Shown: piece by piece, positions 33,993 through 42,513 of the stretch
How positions within the stretch are numbered: position 1 is the first letter of the stretch
Layout: every line of letters begins with the position of its first letter
DNA from: Streptomyces sp. NBC_01476
GTDB taxonomy: Bacteria; Actinomycetota; Actinomycetes; Streptomycetales; Streptomycetaceae
Direction: 5' to 3'
Assembly (NCBI RefSeq): GCF_036227265.1
Contig: NZ_CP109446.1
Span: forward strand, 6,279,001 to 6,343,000
Length of the DNA: 64,000 nucleotides
Program-made: the position numbers and the translations under genes
Notes under the pieces: generated by a model
Database searches by the model: none
The model's input: the letters and a program-made list of their open reading frames with translations, nothing else
Told to the model about the DNA's origin: nothing

Positions 33993-34513
33993 GCCGGCCG
34001 CCGGTGGACGTGCTGCTCAAGCGGCTCGACGCGTCGGTGCCGGTGCCCTCGTACGCGCACCCCGGGGACGCCGGGCTCGACCTGACCACCACCGAGTCCG
34101 CCGAGCTCGCGCCCGGCGAGCGCGCGGTGCTGCCGACCGGCATCTCGCTGGCGCTGCCCGACGGCTACGCGGCCTTCGTGCACCCCCGTTCCGGCCTCGC
34201 GGCCCGCTGCGGGGTGGCCATGGTGAATGCCCCGGGAACGGTGGATGCCGGGTACCGTGGAGAGATCAAAGTGATCGTGGTCAATCTCGATCCGCGCGAG
34301 AGTGTGCGGTTCGAGCGCGGCGACCGGATCGCGCAACTGGTCGTCCAGCAGGTCGAACGGGTCCGCTTCCACGAGGTGGCGGAGTTGCCCGGCTCTGCCC
34401 GGGCCACGGGGGGCTTCGGCTCCACGGGGGGTCACGCCGCGGTGGAGCCGCCGTCGGCCGACACGTCCAGCAACGGATACGCATCGGTCCTCAGCGACCG
34501 GGAAGGACAGTGA
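33989..34513 (+). CDS. dut: dUTP diphosphatase
   Basis: A 174-residue trimeric dUTPase. All five family motifs are seen: DAGLDL (motif 1), PRSGLA (2), GTVDAGYRGEI with the catalytic Asp (3), RGDRIAQLVV (4) and RATGGFGSTGG (5, closing loop). It hydrolyses dUTP to dUMP to keep uracil out of DNA and feed dTMP synthesis. A 23-residue tail after motif 5 is longer than in E. coli. GTG start at 33989 overlaps the thioesterase stop, and the stop overlaps the start of the DUF3710 gene. Confidence 0.96.
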   Translation: MSRPPVDVLLKRLDASVPVPSYAHPGDAGLDLTTTESAELAPGERAVLPTGISLALPDGYAAFVHPRSGLAARCGVAMVNAPGTVDAGYRGEIKVIVVNLDPRESVRFERGDRIAQLVVQQVERVRFHEVAELPGSARATGGFGSTGGHAAVEPPSADTSSNGYASVLSDREGQ

Positions 34514-35301
34514 CCGTGTTCCGTCGTCGCAAGGAGCGCGAAGACGCCATCGACGAGCTCGACGAGGCCGAGGGCCTGGACGAGCCGGCCGAGGACGCCG
34601 TTGATGCCGGGGTGGAGCAGGACGGCTCCGACGAGTCGGTCCGGTACAACCTGCCGCCCGCCGCACGGCCCGACGGCCCGTGGGACATCAGCGAGGTCCG
34701 GGAGCCGGGCGAGGGCCGGGTCGATCTCGGCGGTCTGTTCGTCCCCGGTGTCGACGGCATGGAACTGCGGGTGGAGGTGGCCGGCGAGTCCATCGTGGCC
34801 GCCACCGTGGTGCTGCGGGACAGCGCCGTCCAGCTGCAGGGATTCGCCGCCCCCAAGTCCGAGGGCATCTGGGGCGAGGTGCGGGACGAGATCGCGTCCG
34901 GCATCACTCAGCAGGGTGGCATCGTCGACGAGATCGAGGGTCCGCTCGGGTGGGAGCTGCGGGCCCAGGTCCCGGTCCGGCTGCCCGACGGCACCAACGG
35001 CGTGCAGCTGGTGCGCTTCATCGGCTGCGACGGTCCGCGCTGGTTCCTGCGCGGAGTGATCTCCGGCCAGGGCGCGGTGCAGCCGGCCGCGGCCGGCGTC
35101 CTGGAGTCGATCTTCCGCGACACCGTGGTGGTACGCGGTGAGGCTCCGATGGCGCCGCGCGACCCGATCGTGCTGAAGCTGCCGAACGACGCGCAGATGG
35201 TGCCGGACGGCGCCGCCCCCGCGGAGCAGGCCGAGGTCTCCAAGTTCGGTGACGGCATCGACCCGATGCGGCGCGGACCGGAGATCACCGAACTGCACTG
35301 A
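34510..35301 (+). CDS. DUF3710 family protein
   Basis: A 263-residue acidic cytoplasmic protein, MTVFRRRKEREDAIDELDEA at the start, then a conserved DUF3710 core (about 55-240) with GPWDISEV, RVDLGGLFVPG, WGEVRDEIASGI, RFIGCDGPRWFLRGVISG and FRDTVVVRG. The family is actinobacterial, of unknown function, and almost always follows dut. Start GTG 34510 overlaps the dut stop; GGAAGGACA lies upstream. A perfect hairpin terminator follows. Confidence 0.92.
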   Translation: MTVFRRRKEREDAIDELDEAEGLDEPAEDAVDAGVEQDGSDESVRYNLPPAARPDGPWDISEVREPGEGRVDLGGLFVPGVDGMELRVEVAGESIVAATVVLRDSAVQLQGFAAPKSEGIWGEVRDEIASGITQQGGIVDEIEGPLGWELRAQVPVRLPDGTNGVQLVRFIGCDGPRWFLRGVISGQGAVQPAAAGVLESIFRDTVVVRGEAPMAPRDPIVLKLPNDAQMVPDGAAPAEQAEVSKFGDGIDPMRRGPEITELH

Positions 35302-35360
35302 CCGCCGGCCACTCCCGCCGCCGCGGCGGGACGTGGGCGGAGCCCGTACAGCACACAGCC

Positions 35361-35390
35361 ACCCGGCTGCCGATATCACGGCAGCCGGGT
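35361..35390 (+). terminator. Hairpin terminator after the thioesterase-dut-DUF3710 operon
   Basis: ACCCGGCTGCC (35361-35371) and GGCAGCCGGGT (35380-35390) form an 11-bp perfect stem with an eight-base loop (GATATCAC), 60 bases past the DUF3710 stop. The rest of the 280-base gap to the ABC gene shows nothing else certain. Confidence 0.8.
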
Positions 35391-35581
35391 GCGCCATGTC
35401 CGGCCTTGGCCGGTTGGCGGCGGCAACGGCCTTACGTATCCGGCCGGTTGGCGGCAGCGTCCGCGACGGCCCGGCGGGCGCGGCACCGGTGCCGTGATCG
35501 TTATCCACGGGCCGCCCGTATCCGGCCAGGTGCGGCGTACGGTGACGGAAACGCGACGGTGGGACGGTACGGGGAGGAAAC

Positions 35582-36313
35582 GTGAGCGAGCAGTCCACCG
35601 GGGCAGGTGCCACCGCGGTGGCGCAGGCGCCGGCCGGCGACATGGTGGTGGTGGAGGACCTGCACCGCACCTACGGGAGCGGTGACACCGCGGTCCACGC
35701 GCTGCGCGGGGTCTCCTTCACCGTGCCGCGCGGCGAACTCGTCGCCCTCAAGGGCCGTTCCGGCTCCGGCAAGACCACCATCCTCAACCTCGTCGGCGGC
35801 CTGGACTCGCCCGACGGCGGCCGGATCACCCTGGACGGCACCGACCTGGCGGGCCTCGGCGACGACGACCTGCTGGCGCTGCGCCGCGACCGGATCGGCT
35901 TCGTCTTCCAGTCCTTCGGCCTGATCCCCATCCTCACCGCGGCCGAGAACGTCGGCGTCCCGATGCGGCTGCGCAAGGTCCCGACGCGTGAGCGCGAGCG
36001 CCGGGTCGAGCTGCTGCTCTCCCTGGTGGGCCTCGCCGACCACGCCAACCAGCGCCCCAGCGAGCTCTCCGGCGGCCAGCAGCAGCGGGTGGCCATCGCC
36101 AGGGCGCTGGCCAACCAGCCGGTGCTGATCATCGCCGACGAACCCACCGGCCAGCTCGACGCGGACACCGGCCTCGCCGTGATGGACCTGCTGCGCGCGG
36201 TCGTGCGCAGCGAGGGCGTCACAGCACTGGTCGCCACCCACGACACCCAGCTGCTGGCGCTCGCCGACCGCGTCCTGGAACTGCGCGACGGCACGATCGT
36301 CTCCGACACCTAG
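35582..36313 (+). CDS. ABC transporter ATP-binding protein (MacB/LolD type), no permease nearby
   Basis: A 243-residue ATPase: Walker A GRSGSGKTT, Q-loop FVFQSFGLIP, signature LSGGQQQR, Walker B VLIIADEPTG, H-loop VATHD. The GLIPILTAAENVGVPMRLR segment is typical of MacB/LolD/FtsE-like ATPases that pair with FtsX-type permeases. GTG start at 35582 with GGGGAGG upstream. No permease gene is in the neighbourhood: the flanks are DUF3710 and kdpD. It must pair with a product encoded elsewhere, or act without one. Confidence 0.92.
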   Translation: MSEQSTGAGATAVAQAPAGDMVVVEDLHRTYGSGDTAVHALRGVSFTVPRGELVALKGRSGSGKTTILNLVGGLDSPDGGRITLDGTDLAGLGDDDLLALRRDRIGFVFQSFGLIPILTAAENVGVPMRLRKVPTRERERRVELLLSLVGLADHANQRPSELSGGQQQRVAIARALANQPVLIIADEPTGQLDADTGLAVMDLLRAVVRSEGVTALVATHDTQLLALADRVLELRDGTIVSDT

Positions 36314-36482
36314 CCCCGGTCTGGCCGCCGGAAGCCGTCAGGAGCGGCGTCAAGACGCCGTCAATGTCGGGGTCCCGCAGCGGGGAAATCCGGTATGACC
36401 GGTTCGTGCGATCTACTGTCGTAGACGAGCGCGCGCCCCGGCCCCCCGGGTGAAGGTCGCGCACCGGCGGGACGATGGAGCC

Positions 36483-39023
36483 ATGGCACGCGGCACACTG
36501 CGCATATATCTCGGAGCTGCCCCCGGCGTGGGCAAGACCTACGCCATGCTCTCCGAGGCCCACCGACGGGCCGAACGCGGCACCGACGTGGTGGTGGGCT
36601 ACGTCGAACACCACCGGCGGCCCCGCACCGAGGTGATGCTGCACGGGCTGGAGGCCGTCCGCCGCAAGGAGCTGGAGTACCGCGGCACCCTCTTCAGCGA
36701 GATGGACGTCGACGCCGTCCTTGCCCGCGCCCCCGAGGTCGCCCTGGTGGACGAGCTGGCCCACACCAATGCGCCGGGCTCGCGGAACACCAAGCGCTGG
36801 CAGGACGTCGAGGAGCTGCTGCGGGCCGGCATCGACGTGGTCTCCAACCTCAACATCCAGCACCTGGAGTCGCTGGCCGACGTGGTCGAGTCGATCACCG
36901 GCGTGAAGCAGCGCGAGACCGTGCCGGACGAGGTGGTGCGCCGGGCCGCCCAGATCGAGCTGGTCGACATGTCGCCCCAGGCGCTGCGCCGCCGGATGGC
37001 GCACGGCAACATCTACGAGTCCGACAAGGTCGACGCGGCCCTGTCCAACTACTTCCGGCCCGGCAACCTCACCGCGCTGCGCGAACTGGCGCTGCTGTGG
37101 ACCGCCGACCGGGTCGACGAATACCTCCAGCAGTACCGCGCCGACCACCGGATCTCCGCCGCCTGGCAGGCCCGCGAGCGGATCGTGGTCGGCCTCACCG
37201 GCGGGCCCGAGGGCCGCACCCTGATCCGGCGGGCGGCCCGGATGGCCGCCAAGGGCTCCGGCAGCGAGATACTCGCCGTGCACATCGTGCGCAGCGACGG
37301 CCTCGCGGCCGGCTCCACCAAGGAACTCGCGGTGCAGCGCACCCTGGTCGAGGACCTGGGCGGCACCTTCCACCACGTCATCGGCGACGACGTGCCGGAC
37401 GCGCTGCTGGACTTCGCCCGCGGCGTCAACGCCACCCAGATCGTGCTCGGCACCAGCCGCCGCAAGACCTGGCAGTACGCCTTCGGGCCCGGCGTCGGCG
37501 CCACCGTGGCCCGCGAGTCCGGCGACATCGACGTGCACATCGTCACCCACGAGGAGGCCGCCAGGGGCCGCGGGCTGCCCGCCGCCCGCGGCGCGAAGCT
37601 CGGCAGGTCCCGGGTGGTGGCCGGCTGGCTGACCGGGATCGGTGCCCCGCTGCTGCTCGCGGTGCTGCTCACCCACTGGCACCCCGGCATGGGCCAGGCC
37701 ACCGAGATGCTGCTCTTCTTGACCCTGACGGTCGCCGCCGCGCTGGTCGGCGGGCTGTGGCCGGCGCTGGTCTCGGCACTGGGCGGCTCGCTCCTGCTCA
37801 ACTGGTACTTCACCGCGCCCCGGCACTCCTTCACCGTCGCGGAGCCCGAAAACATCATCGCCATAGCGATCTTCGTCGTGGTCGGCGCGGCGGTCGCCTC
37901 GGTGGTGGACCTGGCCGCCCGGCGTACCCAGCAGGCCGCCAGACTGCGGGCCGAGGCGGAGATCCTCTCGTATCTCGCCGGCAGCGTGCTGCGCGGTGAG
38001 AGCAGCGTCAAGGCCCTGCTGGAACGGGTCAGGGAGTCCTTCGCCATGGACGCGGTGGTGCTGCTGGAACGCGCCGGGGAAGACGACGGCTGGCACCGGG
38101 TGGTGAGCGTCGGCAGCCGGCCCTGCCTGCGCCCGGAGGAGGCCGACGTGGAGGTGCCCGTCAACGACCGGCTGTCGCTGGCGCTGACCGGGCGGATGCT
38201 GCCCGCCTCCGACCGCCGGGTGCTCTCCGCCTTCGCCGCGCAGGCCGCGGTCGCACTCGACCGCGAGCGGCTGACCGACGAGGCCGGCCGGGCCCGGGAG
38301 CTCGCCGAGGGCAGCCGGATACGTACCGCCCTGCTCGCCGCGGTCTCGCACGACCTGCGCACCCCGCTGGCCGGCATCAAGGCGGCGGTCTCCTCGCTGC
38401 GCTCCGACGACGTCGCCTGGTCGCCTGAGGACGAGGCGGAGCTGCTGGCAGGTATCGAGGACGGCGCCGACCGGCTTGACCACCTGGTGGGGAACCTGCT
38501 GGACATGTCCCGGCTGCAGACCGGCACCGTCGTCCCGCTGATTCGCGAGGTGGACCTCGACGAGGTGGTGCCGATGGCGCTCGGCGGGGTGCCCGAGCGG
38601 TCCGTCGCCCTCGACATCCCCGAGACGCTGCCGATGGTCGCCGTCGACCCGGGACTGCTGGAAAGAGGCGTCGCCAACGTGGTGGAGAACGCGGTCAAGT
38701 ACAGCCCCGAGGCCGCGAAGGTCCTGGTGGCCGCCAGCGCGCTGGGCGACCGGGTGGAGGTGCGGGTGGTCGACCGCGGGCCCGGCGTCCCCGAGGAGGC
38801 CAAGGAGCACATCTTCGAGCCCTTCCAGCGGTACGGCGACGCGCCGCGGGGCAACGGCGTGGGTCTCGGCCTGGCGGTCGCCCGCGGCTTCGCCGAGGCC
38901 ATGGGAGGCACCCTCGTCGCGGAGGACACCCCCGGCGGGGGCCTGACCATGGTGTTCACCCTGCGGGCCGCGCCCGGTGGCGCCCCGGCCCGCGCCGGCC
39001 TGCCGGTGACGGCGACCACCTGA
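36483..39023 (+). CDS. kdpD: KdpD sensor histidine kinase
   Basis: An 846-residue potassium-sensing kinase. The N-terminal KdpD domain (1-210) has Walker A GAAPGVGKT and VALVDELAHTNAPGSRNTKR. A universal-stress-like domain follows (about 235-360, IVLGTSRRKTW), then four membrane segments (about 380-480), a GAF-like region, a HisKA domain with His623 (AAVSHDLRTPLAG) and a HATPase domain (NVVENAVKYSP, GVGLGLAVARGFAEAMGG). ATG 36483 has GGAG upstream. It pairs with kdpE, 42 bases downstream. No kdpFABC genes follow; instead RCK proteins and a KimA-like transporter are close by. Confidence 0.96.
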   Translation: MARGTLRIYLGAAPGVGKTYAMLSEAHRRAERGTDVVVGYVEHHRRPRTEVMLHGLEAVRRKELEYRGTLFSEMDVDAVLARAPEVALVDELAHTNAPGSRNTKRWQDVEELLRAGIDVVSNLNIQHLESLADVVESITGVKQRETVPDEVVRRAAQIELVDMSPQALRRRMAHGNIYESDKVDAALSNYFRPGNLTALRELALLWTADRVDEYLQQYRADHRISAAWQARERIVVGLTGGPEGRTLIRRAARMAAKGSGSEILAVHIVRSDGLAAGSTKELAVQRTLVEDLGGTFHHVIGDDVPDALLDFARGVNATQIVLGTSRRKTWQYAFGPGVGATVARESGDIDVHIVTHEEAARGRGLPAARGAKLGRSRVVAGWLTGIGAPLLLAVLLTHWHPGMGQATEMLLFLTLTVAAALVGGLWPALVSALGGSLLLNWYFTAPRHSFTVAEPENIIAIAIFVVVGAAVASVVDLAARRTQQAARLRAEAEILSYLAGSVLRGESSVKALLERVRESFAMDAVVLLERAGEDDGWHRVVSVGSRPCLRPEEADVEVPVNDRLSLALTGRMLPASDRRVLSAFAAQAAVALDRERLTDEAGRARELAEGSRIRTALLAAVSHDLRTPLAGIKAAVSSLRSDDVAWSPEDEAELLAGIEDGADRLDHLVGNLLDMSRLQTGTVVPLIREVDLDEVVPMALGGVPERSVALDIPETLPMVAVDPGLLERGVANVVENAVKYSPEAAKVLVAASALGDRVEVRVVDRGPGVPEEAKEHIFEPFQRYGDAPRGNGVGLGLAVARGFAEAMGGTLVAEDTPGGGLTMVFTLRAAPGGAPARAGLPVTATT

Positions 39024-39065
39024 CCGCGGTCATCAGCGGCCAGGACAACGGAGGAGAGGACACAG

Positions 39066-39749
39066 ATGCACCGGGTGCTCGTGGTCGACGACGAGCCGCA
39101 GCTCGTACGCGCGCTTGCCATCAATCTGCGGGCGCGGTCGTACGAGGTGGACGCGGCCCACGACGGCGCCACCGCGCTGCGGGTGGCCGCGGCCCGCCAC
39201 CCCGACGTGGTGGTGCTCGACCTCGGCCTGCCCGACATGGACGGCGTCGAGGTGATCAGGGGGCTGCGCGGCTGGACCCGGGTGCCGATCATCGTGCTCT
39301 CCGCACGGCAGGCGTCCGACGAGAAGGTCGAGGCGCTGGACGCCGGCGCCGACGACTATGTCACCAAGCCCTTCGGCATGGACGAACTCCTCGCCCGGCT
39401 GCGCGCCGCGGTCCGCCGGGCCGCCCCCAGCGGGCCCGAGGACGACGCCGCCACCATCGAGACCGACACTTTCACCGTCGACCTCGCCGCCAAGAAGGTG
39501 CAGCGGGAAGGCGCCGACGTCCGGCTCACCCCGACCGAGTGGCATCTGCTGGAGGTCCTGGTCCGCAACCCGGGCCGGCTGGTCAGCCAGAAGCAGCTGC
39601 TCCAGGAGGTCTGGGGACCCGCCTACGGGACGGAGAGCAATTATCTGCGGGTCTACATGGCCCAGTTGCGCCGCAAATTGGAGACCGACCCGGCCCGGCC
39701 GCGGCATTTCATCACCGAACCGGGCATGGGTTACCGCTTCGAGGGTTGA
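39066..39749 (+). CDS. kdpE: KdpE response regulator (OmpR family)
   Basis: A 227-residue regulator: receiver domain with VVDDEPQL, phospho-acceptor Asp52 (VVVLDLGLPDMDG), PFGMDELLARLRA; winged helix (about 130-227) with RLTPTEWHLLEVLVRNPGRL and the end RHFITEPGMGYRFEG. The ATG at 39066 follows GGAGGAGAGG. It acts with KdpD. In the absence of kdpFABC here, its likely local targets are the potassium-transport genes that follow (inference). Confidence 0.95.
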   Translation: MHRVLVVDDEPQLVRALAINLRARSYEVDAAHDGATALRVAAARHPDVVVLDLGLPDMDGVEVIRGLRGWTRVPIIVLSARQASDEKVEALDAGADDYVTKPFGMDELLARLRAAVRRAAPSGPEDDAATIETDTFTVDLAAKKVQREGADVRLTPTEWHLLEVLVRNPGRLVSQKQLLQEVWGPAYGTESNYLRVYMAQLRRKLETDPARPRHFITEPGMGYRFEG

Positions 39750-39763
39750 GTACCCTTGAAGAC

Positions 39764-40162
39764 ATGAGTGGTGCACTCCGTTCCGAACGGCCCGCGGGCC
39801 GCTTCCGCCGCATGCTGGACCGCCTGTCCTCCACCCAGGAGGAAATGGACTCCGAGGAACTGCAGCAGGACGCGCTTGCCACCGGCTGCACGCGGATCTG
39901 CGACTGCTCCGACCGGCAGATCGTGTCCGTCACCGGTACGCTGCGTACGGTCACGCTCCGTCCACGGGCGGGCGTGCCGGCACTGGAGGCCGAACTCTTC
40001 GACGGGTCCGCGGGACTCGACGTGGTGTGGCTCGGCCGCCGGAGTATCACGGGCATAGAGCCCGGCCGCAGGATCATCGCCTCCGGCCGGATCTCGATGA
40101 ACCGGGGCCGTCCGGTGCTGTTCAATCCCAAGTACGAGCTGCGTCCGGTCGGACAGGAGTAA
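39764..40162 (+). CDS. OB-fold nucleic acid-binding domain protein
   Basis: A 132-residue protein. Residues 45-130 form an OB fold of the tRNA/ssDNA-binding type: ICDCSDRQIVSVTGTLRTVT, AELFDGSAGLDVVWLGRRSI and PGRRIIASGRISMNRGRPVL. The first 40 residues are basic then Glu-rich. It starts at ATG 39764, 14 bases past kdpE, and ends three bases before DUF3159. A similar gene order is common in Streptomyces as I recall. The role is unknown; a nucleic-acid link to potassium genes is not established. Confidence 0.88.
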   Translation: MSGALRSERPAGRFRRMLDRLSSTQEEMDSEELQQDALATGCTRICDCSDRQIVSVTGTLRTVTLRPRAGVPALEAELFDGSAGLDVVWLGRRSITGIEPGRRIIASGRISMNRGRPVLFNPKYELRPVGQE

Positions 40163-40165
40163 CAG

Positions 40166-40924
40166 GTGGCGTCACCAGAGAACACGGGCACCGCAGAACA
40201 CACGGGCCCGGGCCCGGAGACGGCCGCCCCACCGGGTGAGGACGCGGCGCGGGCGGTGACCGAGGCGGCGCTCTTCGAGGCGTTCGGCGGCGTCCGCGGC
40301 ATGGTGGAGACCACGGTCCCCGGCCTGGTGTTCGTCGGGATCTACACCGTCAACCACGACATCAAGTCGTCGGCGATCGCGGCACTGGCCCTGTCGGTGG
40401 TGCTGGGCGTCTCCCGGCTGGTGCAGCGCGACACCCTCAAGCACGCCTTCAGCGGGGTCTTCGGTGTGGCCTTCGGCGCGGTCTTCGCGCTGATGTCCGG
40501 CAACGCCAAGAACTTCTACCTGCCCGGGATGCTCTACACCTTCGGCCTGGCCGTCGCCTACATCGTCAGCGCCGCGGCCCGCTTCCCGCTGCTCGGCCTG
40601 ATCCTCGGGCCGATCTTCAAGGAGAACCTCTCCTGGCGGACCCGCAACCCCGGGCGGCTGCGCGCGTACACCAAGGCCAGCTGGGCCTGGGGCCTGATCC
40701 TGCTGGCGAAGTCCGCGATCCTCTTCCCGCTGTACTGGTGGGGGAACGCCACCCAGCTGGGCTGGGTCAAGGTCGCCCTCGGCATTCCGCCCTTCCTGCT
40801 GTCGGTCTACCTCACCTGGATCTTCCTGGTGAAGGCGCCGCCGCCCATCGACGTGATCGCGGAGATGGAAGCGGCCGAGAAGGCGGAGAAGGAGAAAGCG
40901 GAGAAGAGCACCTCGCTCACCTGA
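40166..40924 (+). CDS. DUF3159 membrane protein
   Basis: A 252-residue integral membrane protein with about six membrane segments (residues 50-220) between a Pro/Glu-rich N-terminus and a charged Lys/Glu-rich C-terminus. The conserved DUF3159 blocks are LFEAFGGVRGMVETTVPGLV (residues 36-55), SRLVQRDTLKHAFSGVFGV and FKENLSWRTRNPGRLRAY. GTG start at 40166 with ACAGGAG upstream. Family function unknown; its place beside kdpDE, RCK and KimA-like genes hints at ion homeostasis (inference). Confidence 0.9.
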   Translation: MASPENTGTAEHTGPGPETAAPPGEDAARAVTEAALFEAFGGVRGMVETTVPGLVFVGIYTVNHDIKSSAIAALALSVVLGVSRLVQRDTLKHAFSGVFGVAFGAVFALMSGNAKNFYLPGMLYTFGLAVAYIVSAAARFPLLGLILGPIFKENLSWRTRNPGRLRAYTKASWAWGLILLAKSAILFPLYWWGNATQLGWVKVALGIPPFLLSVYLTWIFLVKAPPPIDVIAEMEAAEKAEKEKAEKSTSLT

Positions 40925-40954
40925 GGTGCGCAGCGCCGTACGAACGCGGAACAG

Positions 40955-40989
40955 CGTGGGGCCCCGGCCGGGCAGGCCGGGGCCCCACG
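40955..40989. terminator. Bidirectional hairpin terminator between DUF3159 and trkA genes
   Basis: A 15-bp perfect stem (40955-40969 with 40975-40989) with a GGGCA loop, in the 84-base gap between convergent genes. Confidence 0.85.
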
Positions 40990-41008
40990 TCGTCGTGGCC
41001 TCCGGCGG

Positions 41009-41683
41009 CTACTCCTCAGGGTCGCCCTGGACCGAGAGCAGGTCCTCCAGCTGCTCCTCCCGGTGCGGCGCCGCCACGAACAGCAGCTCGTCACCGGCTT
41101 CCAGCGCGTCGTCCTTGGCGGGGGTGAGCACCCGGTTGCCGCGGATGATCGTGACCAGCGAGGTGTCGACCGGCCACTCCACGTCGCCGACCCGGGTGCC
41201 GACCAGCGCCGCGTCCTGCGGCAGGGTCAGCTCCACCAGATTCGCGTCGCCCTGGCTGAAGCGCAGCAGCCGGACCAGGTCGCCGACGCTCACCGCCTCC
41301 TCGACCAGGGCCGACATCAGCCGCGGGGTGGAAACGGCGACGTCCACCCCCCACGACTCGTTGAAGAGCCACTCGTTCTTGGGGTTGTTCACCCGGGCGA
41401 CGACCCGCGGCACCCCGTACTCGGTCTTGGCGAGCAGTGACACGACCAGGTTGACCTTGTCGTCACCGGTCGCCGCGATCACCACGTTGCAGCGCTGCAG
41501 CGCCGCCTCGTCGAGCGAGGTGATCTCGCACGCGTCGGCGAGCAGCCACTCGGCCTGCGGCACCCGCTCCACCGAGATGGAGGTGGGGTTCTTGTCGACG
41601 AGCAGCACCTCGTGCCCGTTCTCCAGCAGCTCGCCCGCGATGGAACGTCCCACCGCGCCGGCCCCGGCGATGGCCACCCTCAT
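41009..41683 (-). CDS. trkA: TrkA-type potassium channel/transporter regulatory protein (RCK), second copy
   Basis: A 224-residue RCK protein. RCK_N domain (1-130): MRVAIAGAGAVGRSIAGEL with GxGxxG for NAD(H)/nucleotide, VDKNPTSI, AATGDDKVNL. RCK_C domain (about 140-220) ends LEAGDELLFVAAPHREEQL. It gates a potassium transporter in response to nucleotides. ATG 41683 overlaps the stop of the other trkA gene (ATGA). No TrkH/KtrB membrane subunit is here; the partner may be the divergent KimA-like transporter or a subunit elsewhere. Confidence 0.93.
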   Translation of the reverse strand: MRVAIAGAGAVGRSIAGELLENGHEVLLVDKNPTSISVERVPQAEWLLADACEITSLDEAALQRCNVVIAATGDDKVNLVVSLLAKTEYGVPRVVARVNNPKNEWLFNESWGVDVAVSTPRLMSALVEEAVSVGDLVRLLRFSQGDANLVELTLPQDAALVGTRVGDVEWPVDTSLVTIIRGNRVLTPAKDDALEAGDELLFVAAPHREEQLEDLLSVQGDPEE

Positions 41684-42348
41684 GACTGCGCCCCCCCGGG
41701 ACCCTTCGCGAAGGCCGCCTCGACCTCGGCGACGCCGTCGGTGCGCATCATCACATGCACCAGATCGCCTTCCTGCAGCACGGTCTGCGACGTCGGCAGG
41801 GTCGCCTCGCCCAGCCTGGTGATAAAGGCCACACGGACCCCGGTCTCCTCCTGGAGGAGGCTCACCTTGTGCCCGATCCAGCTCTCCGGGGTGTGCACCT
41901 CGGCCAGCTGCACGCCACCACTGGGGTCGCGCCACAGCGGCTCGGCCCCGGAGGGCAGCAGCCGGCGCAGCATCTGGTCGGCGGTCCACCGCACGGTGGC
42001 CACGGTGGGGATGCCGAGCCGCTGGTAGACCTCGGCGCGCCGCGGGTCGTAGATCCGGGCCACCACGTTCTCGATCCCGAACATCTCGCGGGCCACCCGG
42101 GCCGCGATGATGTTGGAGTTGTCACCGCTGCTGACGGCCGCGAAGGCGCCCGCCTCCTCGATTCCGGCTTCGCGCAGCGTGTCCTGGTCGAACCCGACTC
42201 CGGTCACCCGGCGCCCGGCGAAACCAGCGCCCAGCCGGCGGAACGCCGTCTGGTCCTGGTCCACCACAGCGACCGTATGACCTTGCTGTTCGAGGGAGTG
42301 CGCGAGCGTCGAACCCACTCGCCCGCATCCCATAATCACGACGTGCAC
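41680..42348 (-). CDS. trkA: TrkA-type potassium channel/transporter regulatory protein (RCK), first copy
   Basis: A 222-residue RCK protein. RCK_N: MHVVIMGCGRVGSTLAHSLE, AVVDQDQTAFRRLG and AVSSGDNSNIIAARVAREMF; RCK_C: VRVAFITRLGEATLPTSQ and LVHVMMRTDGVAEVEAAF. Start GTG 42348 with GGAAGGA upstream. It is translationally coupled to the second trkA and divergent from the KimA-like gene 165 bases away. Two RCK proteins in tandem often form a hetero-assembly. Confidence 0.93.
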   Translation of the reverse strand: MHVVIMGCGRVGSTLAHSLEQQGHTVAVVDQDQTAFRRLGAGFAGRRVTGVGFDQDTLREAGIEEAGAFAAVSSGDNSNIIAARVAREMFGIENVVARIYDPRRAEVYQRLGIPTVATVRWTADQMLRRLLPSGAEPLWRDPSGGVQLAEVHTPESWIGHKVSLLQEETGVRVAFITRLGEATLPTSQTVLQEGDLVHVMMRTDGVAEVEAAFAKGPGGAQS

Positions 42349-42513
42349 GACCGTCCTTCCTCCAAGCGGTACGTCAAGCGTCTCAGACCGCGGCCAAAGC
42401 TACACACGTGCGTGGCGGCCCCCAAGGTTGCGCCATGGCGGGGTCACAAGTTCGCCACACTCCATAAGTCGACCGGGCACCCGCGCATCTTGACGATCCC
42501 TTAACATCGCGGG

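Noticed and set aside
36219..38810. 863-codon open frame antisense to kdpD
   Set aside because: Composition is that of a shadow frame (HL/GVG-rich), with no ribosome site; kdpD is certain.
42349..42513. c-di-AMP (ydaO-type) riboswitch upstream of the KimA-like gene
   Set aside because: The gap is only 165 bases, shared with a divergent promoter, and none of the riboswitch's conserved segments was seen.
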